A program made the translations under genes and the position numbers. 64,000 nt of DNA from Bacteroidales bacterium (GTDB lineage: Bacteria; Bacteroidota; Bacteroidia; Bacteroidales; GCA-2748055): contig JAIOZM010000003.1 of NCBI GenBank assembly GCA_021740585.1, forward strand, positions 31,052 to 95,051. The letters run 5' to 3'. Below the pieces are notes generated by a model that had not been told where the DNA came from, did no database searches, and saw only the letters and a program-made list of their open reading frames with translations. Positions within the stretch are counted from its first letter, which is position 1, and each line of letters opens with the position of its first letter. This document shows positions 18,589-27,818 of the stretch, piece by piece.

Positions 18589-19164
18589 ATGTCTTACAAT
18601 CAAAATATCCACAGATTATTTATTGGGCTTAAAATATATCCCGATTCTATCTTTAATAGCCTGAGAGAAGGAATCAGGCAAAAACTTCATAAGGAAAAAA
18701 TACGCTGGGTTAAGCCAGAGCATTTACATTTAACAATACGATTTTTAGGGGACACCGACTCGAATCAAATTTCACTGATTTCCAGACAACTAGGGGAAGT
18801 TGCAAGTGAAACAAAGTGTTTTAATGTTTCAATAAAGGCCTTAGGTGTTTTCAGAAGTTTTAGCCATCCGAAAGTCTTATGGGCAGGAGTGGAACAATCC
18901 GATCCACTCATAGAATTAAAGAATAAAGTTGATAATGCTTTAAATGAAATGGATTATCAGTTTTGCTCTGATAATTATAGCCCTCATTTAACTTTGGGAA
19001 GAATGAAAAATATCATAAATAAGGTTGAATTCAGGGATATTATTGTCAAAAATAATGAAACCCTGTTTTTACAACAGAATGTGAAGAGTATGGTACTATT
19101 TGAAAGTATACTGAAAAATGATGGCTCGGAATATATTCCGGTGAGTGAACATTTTTTCCTTTAA
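18589..19164 (+). CDS. thpR: RNA 2',3'-cyclic phosphodiesterase (2'-5' RNA ligase family)
   Basis: A 191-residue two-histidine phosphoesterase. Both HxTx motifs are present: His47-Leu-Thr49 in HLHLTI and a second in PHLTLGR near residue 133. These form the bilobal active site hydrolysing 2',3'-cyclic phosphate ends of RNA. Length fits bacterial ThpR. The TAA stop is shared with the convergent sugar-transferase gene through a 4-bp TTAA overlap. Confidence 0.9.
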   Translation: MSYNQNIHRLFIGLKIYPDSIFNSLREGIRQKLHKEKIRWVKPEHLHLTIRFLGDTDSNQISLISRQLGEVASETKCFNVSIKALGVFRSFSHPKVLWAGVEQSDPLIELKNKVDNALNEMDYQFCSDNYSPHLTLGRMKNIINKVEFRDIIVKNNETLFLQQNVKSMVLFESILKNDGSEYIPVSEHFFL

Positions 19165-20576
19165 ACTCCCCTGCCGTTTATTATTGTAAGGATAGTATAG
19201 AAGATTATTTTCATGTCCACAAAAAGAGACATATTTTCAATATAAAGAATATCGTATCTTAATCTTTTTATCATCTGATCAACATTCTCAGCATAGCCGT
19301 ATTTTACCTGTCCCCAAGAAGTTATTCCCGGTTTAACTTTTTGAAGATGAACATAATGAGGAGCCTTTTTAATGATTTGATCAATATAGAACTGACGTTC
19401 GGGTCTTGGGCCAACCAATGACATATCTCCTTTAAGAACATTTATGAAGTTTGGAATTTCATCAAGGCGGTATTTCCTCATAAAACTCCCAAATTTAGTA
19501 AGTCGGCTGTCATTCTTATTTGATAACATCGGTCCATTCTTTTCCGCGTCATCACGCATCGAACGGAATTTCAGTATTTTAAACGATTTCCCATATCTTC
19601 CGATTCTTTCATGCGAATAGAAAATTTTACCCGGTGAGGATAATTTAACCCCGATAGCAAGGATAATAATTAAAGGTAAAGAAATTACCAGAGCCAGGAG
19701 GGAAAAAACATAATCAATAATTTGTTTTACGTTCGACTGCCAGACAGGCATCAGATCGTGGGAAATTTGAATGAGAGGAGTCCCGAATAATTGAGTCATT
19801 TTAACCTTCCCGGTAAGGATATCATACATATTCGGGATGGCTTTAATGATTACCTTACAACCGGCAAGTTTATTCATAATTTTGCCTATCTCAGTATTTT
19901 CCGACGATTCCAGTGCAATGATAACTTCCTGAATATCATTTTCCTGAATTATAGTACTAAGTTTATTCAAACTTCCGTAGTGTTTTATATAGTCGGACAG
20001 CTGGTAGTGGTCTTTTTTTATAACATTCACAAAACCAATAATGTAATTCCCATAAGAGAGCTTTTGCTGTTCCAGTTCCAGATAGGTTTCAACGGCTTGT
20101 TTATTGCTCCCGATCATTAAGGTGTTAAATCGAATTTTTTTATTTTGAATTTTTCGGGCGGTAATGCTTGTAATAATCAAACGAAGAATTAAACATATTA
20201 AAAAATGCAGTCCGAATAAAACTGAATACAATTGATAGTAGTTTTTATAACTACTTATTTCATCATCCAAAAGCAGGAGGAAGAACAGTATGGTTACGCC
20301 AAAAAGAGATTGAAGAAAAGTTTGTACAATGTCATTTAGCCTTGACTTTCGATAAATATCTCTGTAATAACCCGTAAGGTAATAAAGCAATACCCAGGAG
20401 ATGGGAATAAGGATTAATCCGAGGAAATACCTGTCGCTGAAGGTAAGAGGAATATCATAACCAAATTTAAGTGGCTCAATATATTCTTTTCGAAAGATAT
20501 AGAAAAGTGTCCAGCTGGAGGCTGCGGCAATTAAATCGGCAAATAGGTATTTTGCCGTTTGCAACTTATATTTCAT
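19161..20576 (-). CDS. Exopolysaccharide polyprenyl-phosphate glycosylphosphotransferase
   Basis: A 471-residue membrane enzyme that would transfer a sugar-1-phosphate to undecaprenyl phosphate, starting capsule, exopolysaccharide or O-antigen units. Four N-terminal membrane helices (about 10-135) lead to a CoA-binding-like middle domain (about 145-265), a fifth helix (about 280-310), and the catalytic bacterial sugar transferase domain with KFRSM, RLDEIPNFINVL and SLVGPRPE. This is the WbaP/WcaJ-like layout. The neighbours are not polysaccharide genes, so it may act for a remote cluster. The stop codon overlaps that of thpR. Confidence 0.9.
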   Translation of the reverse strand: MKYKLQTAKYLFADLIAAASSWTLFYIFRKEYIEPLKFGYDIPLTFSDRYFLGLILIPISWVLLYYLTGYYRDIYRKSRLNDIVQTFLQSLFGVTILFFLLLLDDEISSYKNYYQLYSVLFGLHFLICLILRLIITSITARKIQNKKIRFNTLMIGSNKQAVETYLELEQQKLSYGNYIIGFVNVIKKDHYQLSDYIKHYGSLNKLSTIIQENDIQEVIIALESSENTEIGKIMNKLAGCKVIIKAIPNMYDILTGKVKMTQLFGTPLIQISHDLMPVWQSNVKQIIDYVFSLLALVISLPLIIILAIGVKLSSPGKIFYSHERIGRYGKSFKILKFRSMRDDAEKNGPMLSNKNDSRLTKFGSFMRKYRLDEIPNFINVLKGDMSLVGPRPERQFYIDQIIKKAPHYVHLQKVKPGITSWGQVKYGYAENVDQMIKRLRYDILYIENMSLFVDMKIIFYTILTIINGRGV

Positions 20577-20653
20577 ACTAGTTTTCAGGTAGATCAGTAA
20601 AGTATAACGGTAAAAATACCTTTTTATTATAAATAGCTAAAAAAAGGAGAGAT

Positions 20654-21583
20654 TTATTTTTCTAATAAGGCGGGTATAATTTTATCAAGGATTTCCCAGC
20701 TGCTTATGTAGGCGGTTATCCCCGATTCAAAACTGTTAACAGGATAGGCGTATGTTGTAAGTTTATGAAGAAAATGTTTTATATCCATGCTGGGATCCGA
20801 TTCATTATAAATTAGATCAGGCAATGGATATGATTCAATTTCCTGACTTTCGAGGTGTATCACTTTGAATTTATCTTCTTCTGTGTTTAAAAAAATCATC
20901 TGATGACGAAAATACACTTCTGTTTTTCTCGAATCTTTAGCGGAAAAATTATTGATAGTGAGATTGGCAGATGAATAATTCTCAAAATCTATCCTCAGAT
21001 TCACCAGATATGGTTTTTCAGAATTATATGGAACGCTTATGGTTTTGAACTTTTTAATAGCATGTGGATTTATGGTAGTGAGGAATAGTATTTCCTTTAA
21101 AATTAACTTTCTCAGATTCGGTATTTTCCCGTCCTTCTCGTACACATTTCTGGAAATATCAATATACTCAGGATAATCCTTAAAACTGCGGATACTGTTC
21201 TCCAGTTCACCCATTATTGCATTATGAAAAACATAAAATAAAACACCGGCTTCTTCTGCAAGGTTTTGATATTCATTTAAAATATGAGGGCTTAAAAGGT
21301 CCTCAGGTTGAATAAAAACATGTTTTGAGTTTTTCAAAGCTTGCTTAACCATTGGTACATCTGTTATGCAATGATCTAAAAATAAAATTGCATCTGAAGC
21401 CTGAAGAAGTTCAAACAGATTATCATAAAGCGGGAATGGATGATCAATTAATTTGTCAATTTCACTTAGCCCTGCAGTTATTTCGCTAAATAAACCAGAT
21501 ACCATGCAATCGGGTTTGTTTCTGATGAGTTCGACAAATTTAGTCGCTTCAGAAATATTTCCTTTTATAGCAATTCGCATCAT
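20654..21583 (-). CDS. Gfo/Idh/MocA-like protein with degenerate nucleotide-binding motif
   Basis: A 309-residue protein with an N-terminal Rossmann-like region (MRIAIKGNISEATKFVELI, then ASDAILFL and KHVFIQPEDL around residues 60-100) resembling NAD(P)-dependent Gfo/Idh/MocA oxidoreductases. The usual GxGxxG reads GNISEA and the catalytic EKP-type lysine segment reads IQPED, so dinucleotide binding and catalysis are doubtful. The ATG at 21583 is preferred over a TTG at 21604 because the promoter element TATGTTTG (21602-21609) overlaps the latter. It lies upstream of the sugar transferase (77 bp), perhaps co-transcribed; a role in sugar modification is possible but unproven. Confidence 0.6.
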   Translation of the reverse strand: MMRIAIKGNISEATKFVELIRNKPDCMVSGLFSEITAGLSEIDKLIDHPFPLYDNLFELLQASDAILFLDHCITDVPMVKQALKNSKHVFIQPEDLLSPHILNEYQNLAEEAGVLFYVFHNAIMGELENSIRSFKDYPEYIDISRNVYEKDGKIPNLRKLILKEILFLTTINPHAIKKFKTISVPYNSEKPYLVNLRIDFENYSSANLTINNFSAKDSRKTEVYFRHQMIFLNTEEDKFKVIHLESQEIESYPLPDLIYNESDPSMDIKHFLHKLTTYAYPVNSFESGITAYISSWEILDKIIPALLEK

Positions 21584-21601
21584 TTTTATTGGCTTATAAT
21601 G

Positions 21602-21609
21602 CAAACATA
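21602..21609 (-). promoter_or_regulatory. -7 promoter element TATGTTTG
   Basis: Read on the minus strand this is an exact TAnnTTTG, 18 bp before the ATG at 21583. It decides against the upstream TTG start of that gene. Confidence 0.5.
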
Positions 21610-21674
21610 AAGGAATTGTTAATACATAGATGATAATTGTTTTTCAACTTTTCAACTTTTTATGTTGATAAGAC

Positions 21675-21682
21675 TAAATTTG
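21675..21682 (+). promoter_or_regulatory. -7 promoter element TAAATTTG for pcm
   Basis: Exact TAnnTTTG located 18 bp before the pcm start codon, giving a predicted leader of about 12 nt. It is divergent from the element at 21602-21609. Confidence 0.5.
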
Positions 21683-21700
21683 TAAACTTAAACAGGAAAG

Positions 21701-22345
21701 ATGAATGATAATTTTCAGCATAAAGGTCTAAGAAAAAAATTAGTTGAAACAGTTAAAAAGAAAGGAATTCAATCTGAAAGGGTGCTGAATGCCCTGAATT
21801 CCGTTCCCCGGCATTTATTTATGGATTCTTCTTTCGTGCATTTTTCTTATGCCGACCAGGCATTTCCCATTGGGGCTGGCCAAACCATCTCTCAGCCTTA
21901 TACGGTGGCTTTTCAAACAGAATTACTTGAGCTTAAGCCATTGGAAAAGGTCTTGGAAGTGGGTACAGGTTCAGGCTACCAGGCCGCAGTTTTAGTGGAA
22001 ATGGGAGTGAAGGTTTTCACCATCGAGAGGCACCGTGAACTCTTTTTGAAGGCTCAGTCCACATTAAATTCATTGGGATATAAACCCGAGTTTTTTTATG
22101 GAGATGGTTATAAGGGATTGCCCTCTTTTGCTCCTTTCGACAAGATTCTTATTACAGCCGGGGCTACAGAGGTGCCTTCAGATTTGTTGGATCAGTTAAA
22201 AATAGGTGGAATTCTGGTTGTGCCTTTAGGCGACAGAAAATCTCAGACTATGGTAAAACTGGTAAAAGAATCTGAAGATAAATTTACACGGACTGAACAT
22301 GGTTCTTTTGTTTTTGTTCCCTTGCTAAAAGGAAAGATAGGTTAA
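21701..22345 (+). CDS. pcm: Protein-L-isoaspartate O-methyltransferase
   Basis: Repairs isoaspartyl residues in aged proteins using S-adenosylmethionine. The 214-residue length and the signatures fit: PRHLFMDSSFVHFSYADQAF, GAGQTISQPY, and the SAM-binding motif I VLEVGTGSGYQAAVL (about residues 85-99). A further motif, DKILITAGA, is seen near 146. It is followed one base later by the metallo-hydrolase gene, so the two form an operon. Confidence 0.95.
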   Translation: MNDNFQHKGLRKKLVETVKKKGIQSERVLNALNSVPRHLFMDSSFVHFSYADQAFPIGAGQTISQPYTVAFQTELLELKPLEKVLEVGTGSGYQAAVLVEMGVKVFTIERHRELFLKAQSTLNSLGYKPEFFYGDGYKGLPSFAPFDKILITAGATEVPSDLLDQLKIGGILVVPLGDRKSQTMVKLVKESEDKFTRTEHGSFVFVPLLKGKIG

Positions 22346-22346
22346 T

Positions 22347-22985
22347 ATGATACATATAAAAACTTTTGTTTTTAATGCATTCTCTGTAAATACTTACCTC
22401 ATTTATAATGAGCAGAAAGAATGCATAATTATTGATGCGGCATGCAATAGTGCCGATGAAATCTCAAAATTGGAGAAATGCATTGAATCGAATGATTTGA
22501 CATTGATTGCTCTGGCAAATACTCACGGTCACATGGATCATCTGGCTGGCATTAAATATTTTAAGGAGAAATATAATATTCCTTTTTATCTTGCAAAAGA
22601 AGATGAATTTTTAGTGGGGTCTGCCGTCTCACATGCCGCTTTATTTGGGCTTAAAATTGAGCAACCTCCGTATCCTGACAAATATCTCCGCGAAGGAGAA
22701 TGTTTTTGTTTAGGGGAGGATCGCATTGAGATGCTGCTGGTACCGGGTCATTCTCCGGGTTCCATTGTTTTTCATTTTCCTGAACAGTCAATGCTAATCA
22801 CAGGTGATGTTCTTTTTGCAGGAAGTATTGGAAGAACAGATTTGCCCGGTGGAAATTATAATACTCTCATAGAAGGAATTAAATCAAAATTACTCGTACT
22901 GAATGGGGAAGCTGTGTTTTATCCCGGTCATGGGCCTTCATCTACCATTGGGGAGGAAAAGATGCACAATCCTTTTTTGCAATAA
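22347..22985 (+). CDS. MBL-fold metallo-hydrolase (glyoxalase II-like)
   Basis: A 212-residue metallo-beta-lactamase-fold hydrolase of the YcbL/glyoxalase-II-like group. The metal site is intact: HxHxDH at His60-His62-Asp64-His65 (THGHMDH), the third-motif His in VPGHSPGS, the bridging Asp in ITGDVLFAGSIGRTD, and the final His in YPGHGP. It lacks the C-terminal substrate-binding domain of true glyoxalase II. It is co-transcribed with pcm; a role in thioester hydrolysis is likely, but the substrate is unknown. Confidence 0.88.
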   Translation: MIHIKTFVFNAFSVNTYLIYNEQKECIIIDAACNSADEISKLEKCIESNDLTLIALANTHGHMDHLAGIKYFKEKYNIPFYLAKEDEFLVGSAVSHAALFGLKIEQPPYPDKYLREGECFCLGEDRIEMLLVPGHSPGSIVFHFPEQSMLITGDVLFAGSIGRTDLPGGNYNTLIEGIKSKLLVLNGEAVFYPGHGPSSTIGEEKMHNPFLQ

Positions 22986-23031
22986 AGTTGTTAAACATAC
23001 TGTATTTTATTTTTATCCTTTTTCAGGATAT

Positions 23032-23039
23032 TACTTTTG
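23032..23039 (+). promoter_or_regulatory. -7 promoter element TACTTTTG for gcvP
   Basis: Exact TAnnTTTG lying 41 bp before the gcvP ATG. The -33 region is T-rich without a clear TTTG. No glycine-riboswitch-like fold was recognised in the short leader. Confidence 0.45.
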
Positions 23040-23080
23040 CAGCGTAATTTGAAAATCTATTAATTGCTAATTTATTATAT

Positions 23081-25954
23081 ATGTCAACAGAGTTTTTTGC
23101 TGATCGTCATATTGGCCCCAGAGGACAAGAAATTGAAGAGATGTGTAACAGAATAGGAGTGAAATCCCTTGATGAACTTGTACGTGAAACCATCCCGGAA
23201 AATATTCTTCTCAATAAAAAGCTACATTTAAATCCTGCCTTGTCAGAATATGTTTATCTGAATAAAATTCGGGAAATTGGCCAGAAGAATAAGCTGTTCA
23301 GATCGTTTATTGGGATGGGCTTTTATAATACTATAGTATTGCCGGTTATTGTTAGGAATATTCTCGAGAATCCTTCCTGGTACACTTCTTACACTCCTTA
23401 TCAGGCTGAAATATCGCAGGGAAGACTCGAAGCTTTACTTAATTTTCAGACTATGGTGATAAGCCTTACCGGAATGGAAATTGCAAATGCATCATTGCTC
23501 GATGAAAGTACCGCTGCTGCTGAGGCTATGATTATGATGTTCAATCTGAGGTCGAGACAAGCCATTAAAGATGGAAAGAATAAGTTTTTTGTTGACAAAA
23601 ATAGCTTTCCTCAAAATATTGAGGTGCTGATTGCCAGGGCTGAGCCTCTTGGAATTGAAATTGTAGTGGGGAATTATTCTGAGATGGATAAAATGGAAGA
23701 TCTTTTTGGAAGTATTCTCCAATATCCAAATGCGGATGGTGAAATTCCTGATTATCGTTCATTTGTTAATAAAGCACATGATAATGAGGTTCTTATAGCT
23801 GTAATAGCCGATTTGATGAGCTTAGCCATTTTAACACCTCCGGGAGAATGGGAGGCTGATATTGTGGTAGGCTCCACCCAGAGATTTGGTATTCCGTTGG
23901 GTTATGGCGGACCTCATGCAGGTTATTTTGCTACGCGCGAAAAGTATAAGAGGAATATTCCCGGAAGAATTATTGGTATAACGATTGACCGCTATAATAA
24001 CCGGGCTTTCCGTATGGCACTTCAAACCCGGGAGCAGCATATAAAAAGGGAAAAAGCAACCTCAAATATCTGCACAGCACAGGCTTTACTGGCAACAATG
24101 GCTGGGATGTATGCGGTTTATCATGGACCTGAGGGCATGGATCGAATCGCCGGGGATATACATAGTGTAGCGGTATATTTATCTGACGAACTGGAAAAAC
24201 TTGGATTTAAAAATCTGAATAAGAATTATTTCGACACCTTAAAAATTAAGTTGCCATCACAATTCAAAATGGAAGATCTCAAAACTCTTGCCATTGAAGG
24301 TGAAGTGAATTTTCATTATTTTGACGAAAGTTATGTTGGAATTAGTGCTGATGAAACCATTCAGATAGAAGACATTAATAAAATACTGGAAATCTTCGGC
24401 AAACTCGCTAAAAAGAAGGCTCCAATTACAGAGAACTTTCCTGTAAAAAGTGAATTATCACCTCAATTTAAAAGAACATCCAATATTCTTACCGAGGAAG
24501 TGTTTAATAAGTGCAGGTCTGAGACCGATCTAATGCGTTATATCAAAAAACTGGAACGAAAAGATATTTCACTTACCCACTCAATGATATCTCTGGGCTC
24601 ATGCACTATGAAATTGAATGCTGCCTCGGAGCTAATGGCATTTTTAATGCCGGAATTTTCTGATATTCATCCCTTTGTACCTGTAGATCAGGCGCAAGGA
24701 TATCAAATATTAATGGATGAGCTGAAGAAAGACTTAAAGGAAATTACCGGCTTTGATGATGTTTCATTTCAACCCAATTCAGGAGCCGCCGGAGAATATG
24801 CAGGTTTGATGGTTATTAGGGCCTATCATAGAAGCAGAGGTGATTCTAAACGCAATATCTGTTTAATTCCGGCTTCCGCTCATGGAACAAATCCGGCCAG
24901 TGCTGTTATGGCTGGTTTGCAGGTAGTTGTGGTTCCTTGTGACGAGAATGGTAACATTAGTGTTGTGGCACTTGCTGAGCTGGCACAAACCCATAAGGAT
25001 AATCTGGCAGGTTGCATGATAACCTACCCGTCAACTCACGGAGTTTTTGAAGAAAAAATTGTTGAAATGATCGACATTATCCATCAAAACGGAGGTCAGG
25101 TATATATGGATGGAGCCAATATGAATGCACAGGTCGGATTAACGAATCCGGGAAAAATCGGTGCTGATGTCTGTCACCTAAATTTGCATAAAACCTTCGC
25201 AATCCCCCATGGTGGCGGGGGTCCTGGCGTTGGGCCTATTGCTGTGGCTGCGCATTTGTCGCAATTTTTACCCGGTCACCCTATGGTGAAAATAGGTGGC
25301 AATTCAGGTATTAACGCCCTGGCCTCGGCACCTTTTGGAAGTGCAAGTATTCTTACCATCTCTCATGCTTATATTAAATTGTTGGGAGAAGAGGGATTAA
25401 GCAGGTCAACGAAAATGGCAATCCTGAATGCCAATTATCTGGCTAAGGAATTGAGCTCAGGTTTTAAAATATTATACAGAGGTAAAAACGGAAGAGTTGG
25501 ACATGAAATGATACTCGATTGCCGTGAATTTAAATCACTTGCCGGTATTACAGAAACAGATATTGCCAAGCGACTGATGGATTATGGCTTTCATGCACCC
25601 ACATTATCTTTCCCTGTTCATGGCACACTAATGATTGAACCTACAGAAAGTGAAAGTAAGGCAGAGCTGGATAAGTTTGTTTCAGCTTTAAGGAGTATTC
25701 TTAATGAAATTATGGAAGTTAAGGATGGAAAAGCTGACACTATTGATAATGTTTTAAAAAATGCTCCTCATACGGTAAATGAGTGTAGTATTGATGAATG
25801 GAATCATAAATATTCACGATCAAAGGCTGCCTTCCCATTGGATTGGATAAGGGAAAATAAGTTCTGGCCAGCTGTTGGCAGGGTTGACGATGCCTATGGT
25901 GACAGGAATTTAATTTGTTCTTGTCCACCCATCGAGGCTTATACAGTGGATTAA
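23081..25954 (+). CDS. gcvP: Glycine dehydrogenase (aminomethyl-transferring), P protein
   Basis: The PLP-dependent decarboxylase of the glycine cleavage system; it hands the aminomethyl group to the lipoyl arm of GcvH. At 957 residues it is the long single-chain form with fused N- and C-terminal halves rather than the split GcvPA/GcvPB type. The PLP lysine is Lys704 in NLHKTF, followed by the Gly-rich IPHGGGGPGVGP. The N-terminal RHIGPRG motif and the C-terminal SCPP segment are present. GcvH and GcvT are not nearby; LipA and LipB of this window would lipoylate GcvH. Confidence 0.97.
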   Translation: MSTEFFADRHIGPRGQEIEEMCNRIGVKSLDELVRETIPENILLNKKLHLNPALSEYVYLNKIREIGQKNKLFRSFIGMGFYNTIVLPVIVRNILENPSWYTSYTPYQAEISQGRLEALLNFQTMVISLTGMEIANASLLDESTAAAEAMIMMFNLRSRQAIKDGKNKFFVDKNSFPQNIEVLIARAEPLGIEIVVGNYSEMDKMEDLFGSILQYPNADGEIPDYRSFVNKAHDNEVLIAVIADLMSLAILTPPGEWEADIVVGSTQRFGIPLGYGGPHAGYFATREKYKRNIPGRIIGITIDRYNNRAFRMALQTREQHIKREKATSNICTAQALLATMAGMYAVYHGPEGMDRIAGDIHSVAVYLSDELEKLGFKNLNKNYFDTLKIKLPSQFKMEDLKTLAIEGEVNFHYFDESYVGISADETIQIEDINKILEIFGKLAKKKAPITENFPVKSELSPQFKRTSNILTEEVFNKCRSETDLMRYIKKLERKDISLTHSMISLGSCTMKLNAASELMAFLMPEFSDIHPFVPVDQAQGYQILMDELKKDLKEITGFDDVSFQPNSGAAGEYAGLMVIRAYHRSRGDSKRNICLIPASAHGTNPASAVMAGLQVVVVPCDENGNISVVALAELAQTHKDNLAGCMITYPSTHGVFEEKIVEMIDIIHQNGGQVYMDGANMNAQVGLTNPGKIGADVCHLNLHKTFAIPHGGGGPGVGPIAVAAHLSQFLPGHPMVKIGGNSGINALASAPFGSASILTISHAYIKLLGEEGLSRSTKMAILNANYLAKELSSGFKILYRGKNGRVGHEMILDCREFKSLAGITETDIAKRLMDYGFHAPTLSFPVHGTLMIEPTESESKAELDKFVSALRSILNEIMEVKDGKADTIDNVLKNAPHTVNECSIDEWNHKYSRSKAAFPLDWIRENKFWPAVGRVDDAYGDRNLICSCPPIEAYTVD

Positions 25955-26015
25955 ACTTCGGAGCTTTTTGTTAGAAAAAATTATTGTCTTACTTTTAGGC
26001 AATACATTTGGCATA

Positions 26016-26612
26016 TTGAATAGCTCCAGAGAAATACTAACAGGTATAAAAGAAGAGAACAATAAGGTTCTTTATTTTATTTACCAAAACTTTTTCCCGA
26101 AAGTGGAGAGGTTCGTTCTTATTGCTCAAGGCAACTCGCTTGATGCTCAGGATGTATTTCAGGATGCTCTTGTCGTTATTTACATAAAGACAAAAGACCC
26201 AAAATTCGAAATAAAGGAATCCTTTGAATCCTACCTCTTTACGATTTCAAAGTTTATTTGGTTTAAAGAACTGCGACGTAGAAATAAAGAAAATTTAATT
26301 TTTGCCTCCCGGGAACAGGAAAACCTGGATAAGGATATTGTAGAGGAGTATTTTAAAATGGAAAGGAAGAAGCTTATTTTCGAGTATTTTACTTCTTTGG
26401 ATCCTCAGTATCAACTTTTACTAAGATTATTCTATGATAAGACTCCTATCTCAGAGATCACCAGTATTATGAATTATTCTTCCGATCAATATACAAAAAA
26501 CAGAAGAAATTATGTTAAGGCATTGTTAGTTAAGGAAATTAGGAAAAATCCCAAATTTAATGAACTAAAGAATGAATCGTTTAGAGAAAATTCTGCTATA
26601 CCTAGATGGTAA
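26016..26612 (+). CDS. ECF-type RNA polymerase sigma factor
   Basis: A sigma-70 family factor of about 198 residues. Region 2 is visible as REILTGIKEENNKVLYFIY followed by DAQDVFQDALVVIYIK, and region 4 near the C-terminus as PISEITSIMNYSSDQYTKNR. The start is uncertain: the frame extends up to a TTG at 25968, but homology-like sequence begins near the TTG at 26016, used here; there is no ATG in either place. The 3' end overlaps the next gene by 41 bp in another frame, an arrangement typical of a sigma/anti-sigma pair. The gcvP stop lies 61 bp upstream of this start. Confidence 0.78.
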   Translation: MNSSREILTGIKEENNKVLYFIYQNFFPKVERFVLIAQGNSLDAQDVFQDALVVIYIKTKDPKFEIKESFESYLFTISKFIWFKELRRRNKENLIFASREQENLDKDIVEEYFKMERKKLIFEYFTSLDPQYQLLLRLFYDKTPISEITSIMNYSSDQYTKNRRNYVKALLVKEIRKNPKFNELKNESFRENSAIPRW

Positions 26613-27330
26613 AATGACAAAGGAGGAGCTTTTAGAATTCAAAGAGCAACTCAAAATTGATCCTGATCTGATGGAGGAGCTCGACATTCACAGACTTACA
26701 GATGAAGCCACCAGACGAGATGACGAGCTTGGATTTCGTGAAAAGCTTGCGAATACTTATGAAGAGTATGAAAACAAGAGGTCTGATAAACCTGCCGGAA
26801 AAGTCCGTCCAGTATATGCCAGATACAGTTTTGCAGCTGTTGCAGCCTTCGCTGCGGGTATTCTTTTAACGTTATTCTTTCTTCATCCCTTTGAACTTGA
26901 TGAAAACGAAATTTTTGATAAATATTATAAACCTTTTAACAGCGACTTTACCAGTCGGTCACTATCTGATGAACACGATGCTTATCCTAGGAAAGCGATT
27001 AAGCTATATTTGGAGGGAGACTATATCCATTCACTTCAGGAGTTTGACGCTTTTTTTTCAGGAGGGCAAAGTCCATCAGTAGTTAGTGATTTTTATATTG
27101 GACTTGTTTCTATTGAGAATGAGGATTACAATCTTGCAATTAACTCGTTTGAATCCATTTTAGGACAAGATTTTAGCTACCTGCATGAACATGCCCAGTG
27201 GTACCTTTCTTTAGTGTATCTGAAAACGGGAAAACCTCATCTTGCGAAACAAAATTTAATGGATTTAAAGTTACAGATGTCTGTTTATTCAAAAGACGCA
27301 AAAAAAATACTTCAAAAATATCCTGTGTAA
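26572..27330 (+). CDS. Membrane protein with TPR-like C-terminus, probable anti-sigma factor
   Basis: A 252-residue protein with a cytoplasmic N-terminus (about 1-84) that includes an acidic helix of the kind seen in anti-sigma factors (LLYLDGKMTKEELLEFKEQL), one membrane helix (about 88-107), and a periplasmic part with two or three TPR-like repeats (about 140-250). No zinc-finger HxxxCxxC motif is present. It overlaps the upstream ECF sigma gene by 41 bp, which strongly suggests translational coupling and partner function. The signal it senses is unknown. Confidence 0.68.
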   Translation: MNRLEKILLYLDGKMTKEELLEFKEQLKIDPDLMEELDIHRLTDEATRRDDELGFREKLANTYEEYENKRSDKPAGKVRPVYARYSFAAVAAFAAGILLTLFFLHPFELDENEIFDKYYKPFNSDFTSRSLSDEHDAYPRKAIKLYLEGDYIHSLQEFDAFFSGGQSPSVVSDFYIGLVSIENEDYNLAINSFESILGQDFSYLHEHAQWYLSLVYLKTGKPHLAKQNLMDLKLQMSVYSKDAKKILQKYPV

Positions 27331-27461
27331 CATTCTGAATTATAGGGATATAACATTCAGGCCATAAATTATTTTGTTTTTTTTCGATTTTGCTAGCTGT
27401 TTTTTGCCTCATTTTTATATTAAGGGGTGAAGAGCAATTAATAATTTAAAAAAACACGATT

Positions 27462-27803
27462 ATGAAACAAGGAATTAACAAAGTAACACTGGTTGGATAT
27501 GTGGGAGATAATCCTCGGGTAAATGAAACCAAAGGCAATGGCCTCGTCGCTAATATTTCCTTAGCTACCAATGAGACCTATAAGGACAAGGATGGAAAAG
27601 AGTTGCAAAAAACGGAGTGGCATCGGATTGTTGCCTGGGATAAGAGAGCAGAAATTTTGAGAGATTATGTGAAGAAGGGAGATGCACTTTATGTGGAAGG
27701 TAAACTTAAAACTTTATCTTATGAGGATAAGGAGGGAGTGAAGAGGTATTCGACAGAAATTTTTTGTGACAACTTCTTATTCTTATCGCCGAAAAACAAC
27801 TAA
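27462..27803 (+). CDS. ssb: Single-stranded DNA-binding protein (short form)
   Basis: A 113-residue OB-fold protein. The SSB core is clear: MKQGINKVTLVGYVGDNPRV, then TEWHRIVAWDKRAE, and YVEGKLKTLSYEDKEG. It lacks the disordered linker and acidic C-terminal tip (DDDIPF type) by which SSB recruits repair proteins, so this is a minimal or specialised paralogue; a full-length ssb probably exists elsewhere. It is a single gene followed by two hairpins. Confidence 0.9.
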   Translation: MKQGINKVTLVGYVGDNPRVNETKGNGLVANISLATNETYKDKDGKELQKTEWHRIVAWDKRAEILRDYVKKGDALYVEGKLKTLSYEDKEGVKRYSTEIFCDNFLFLSPKNN

Positions 27804-27818
27804 AAGGTGGGGTTTGTT

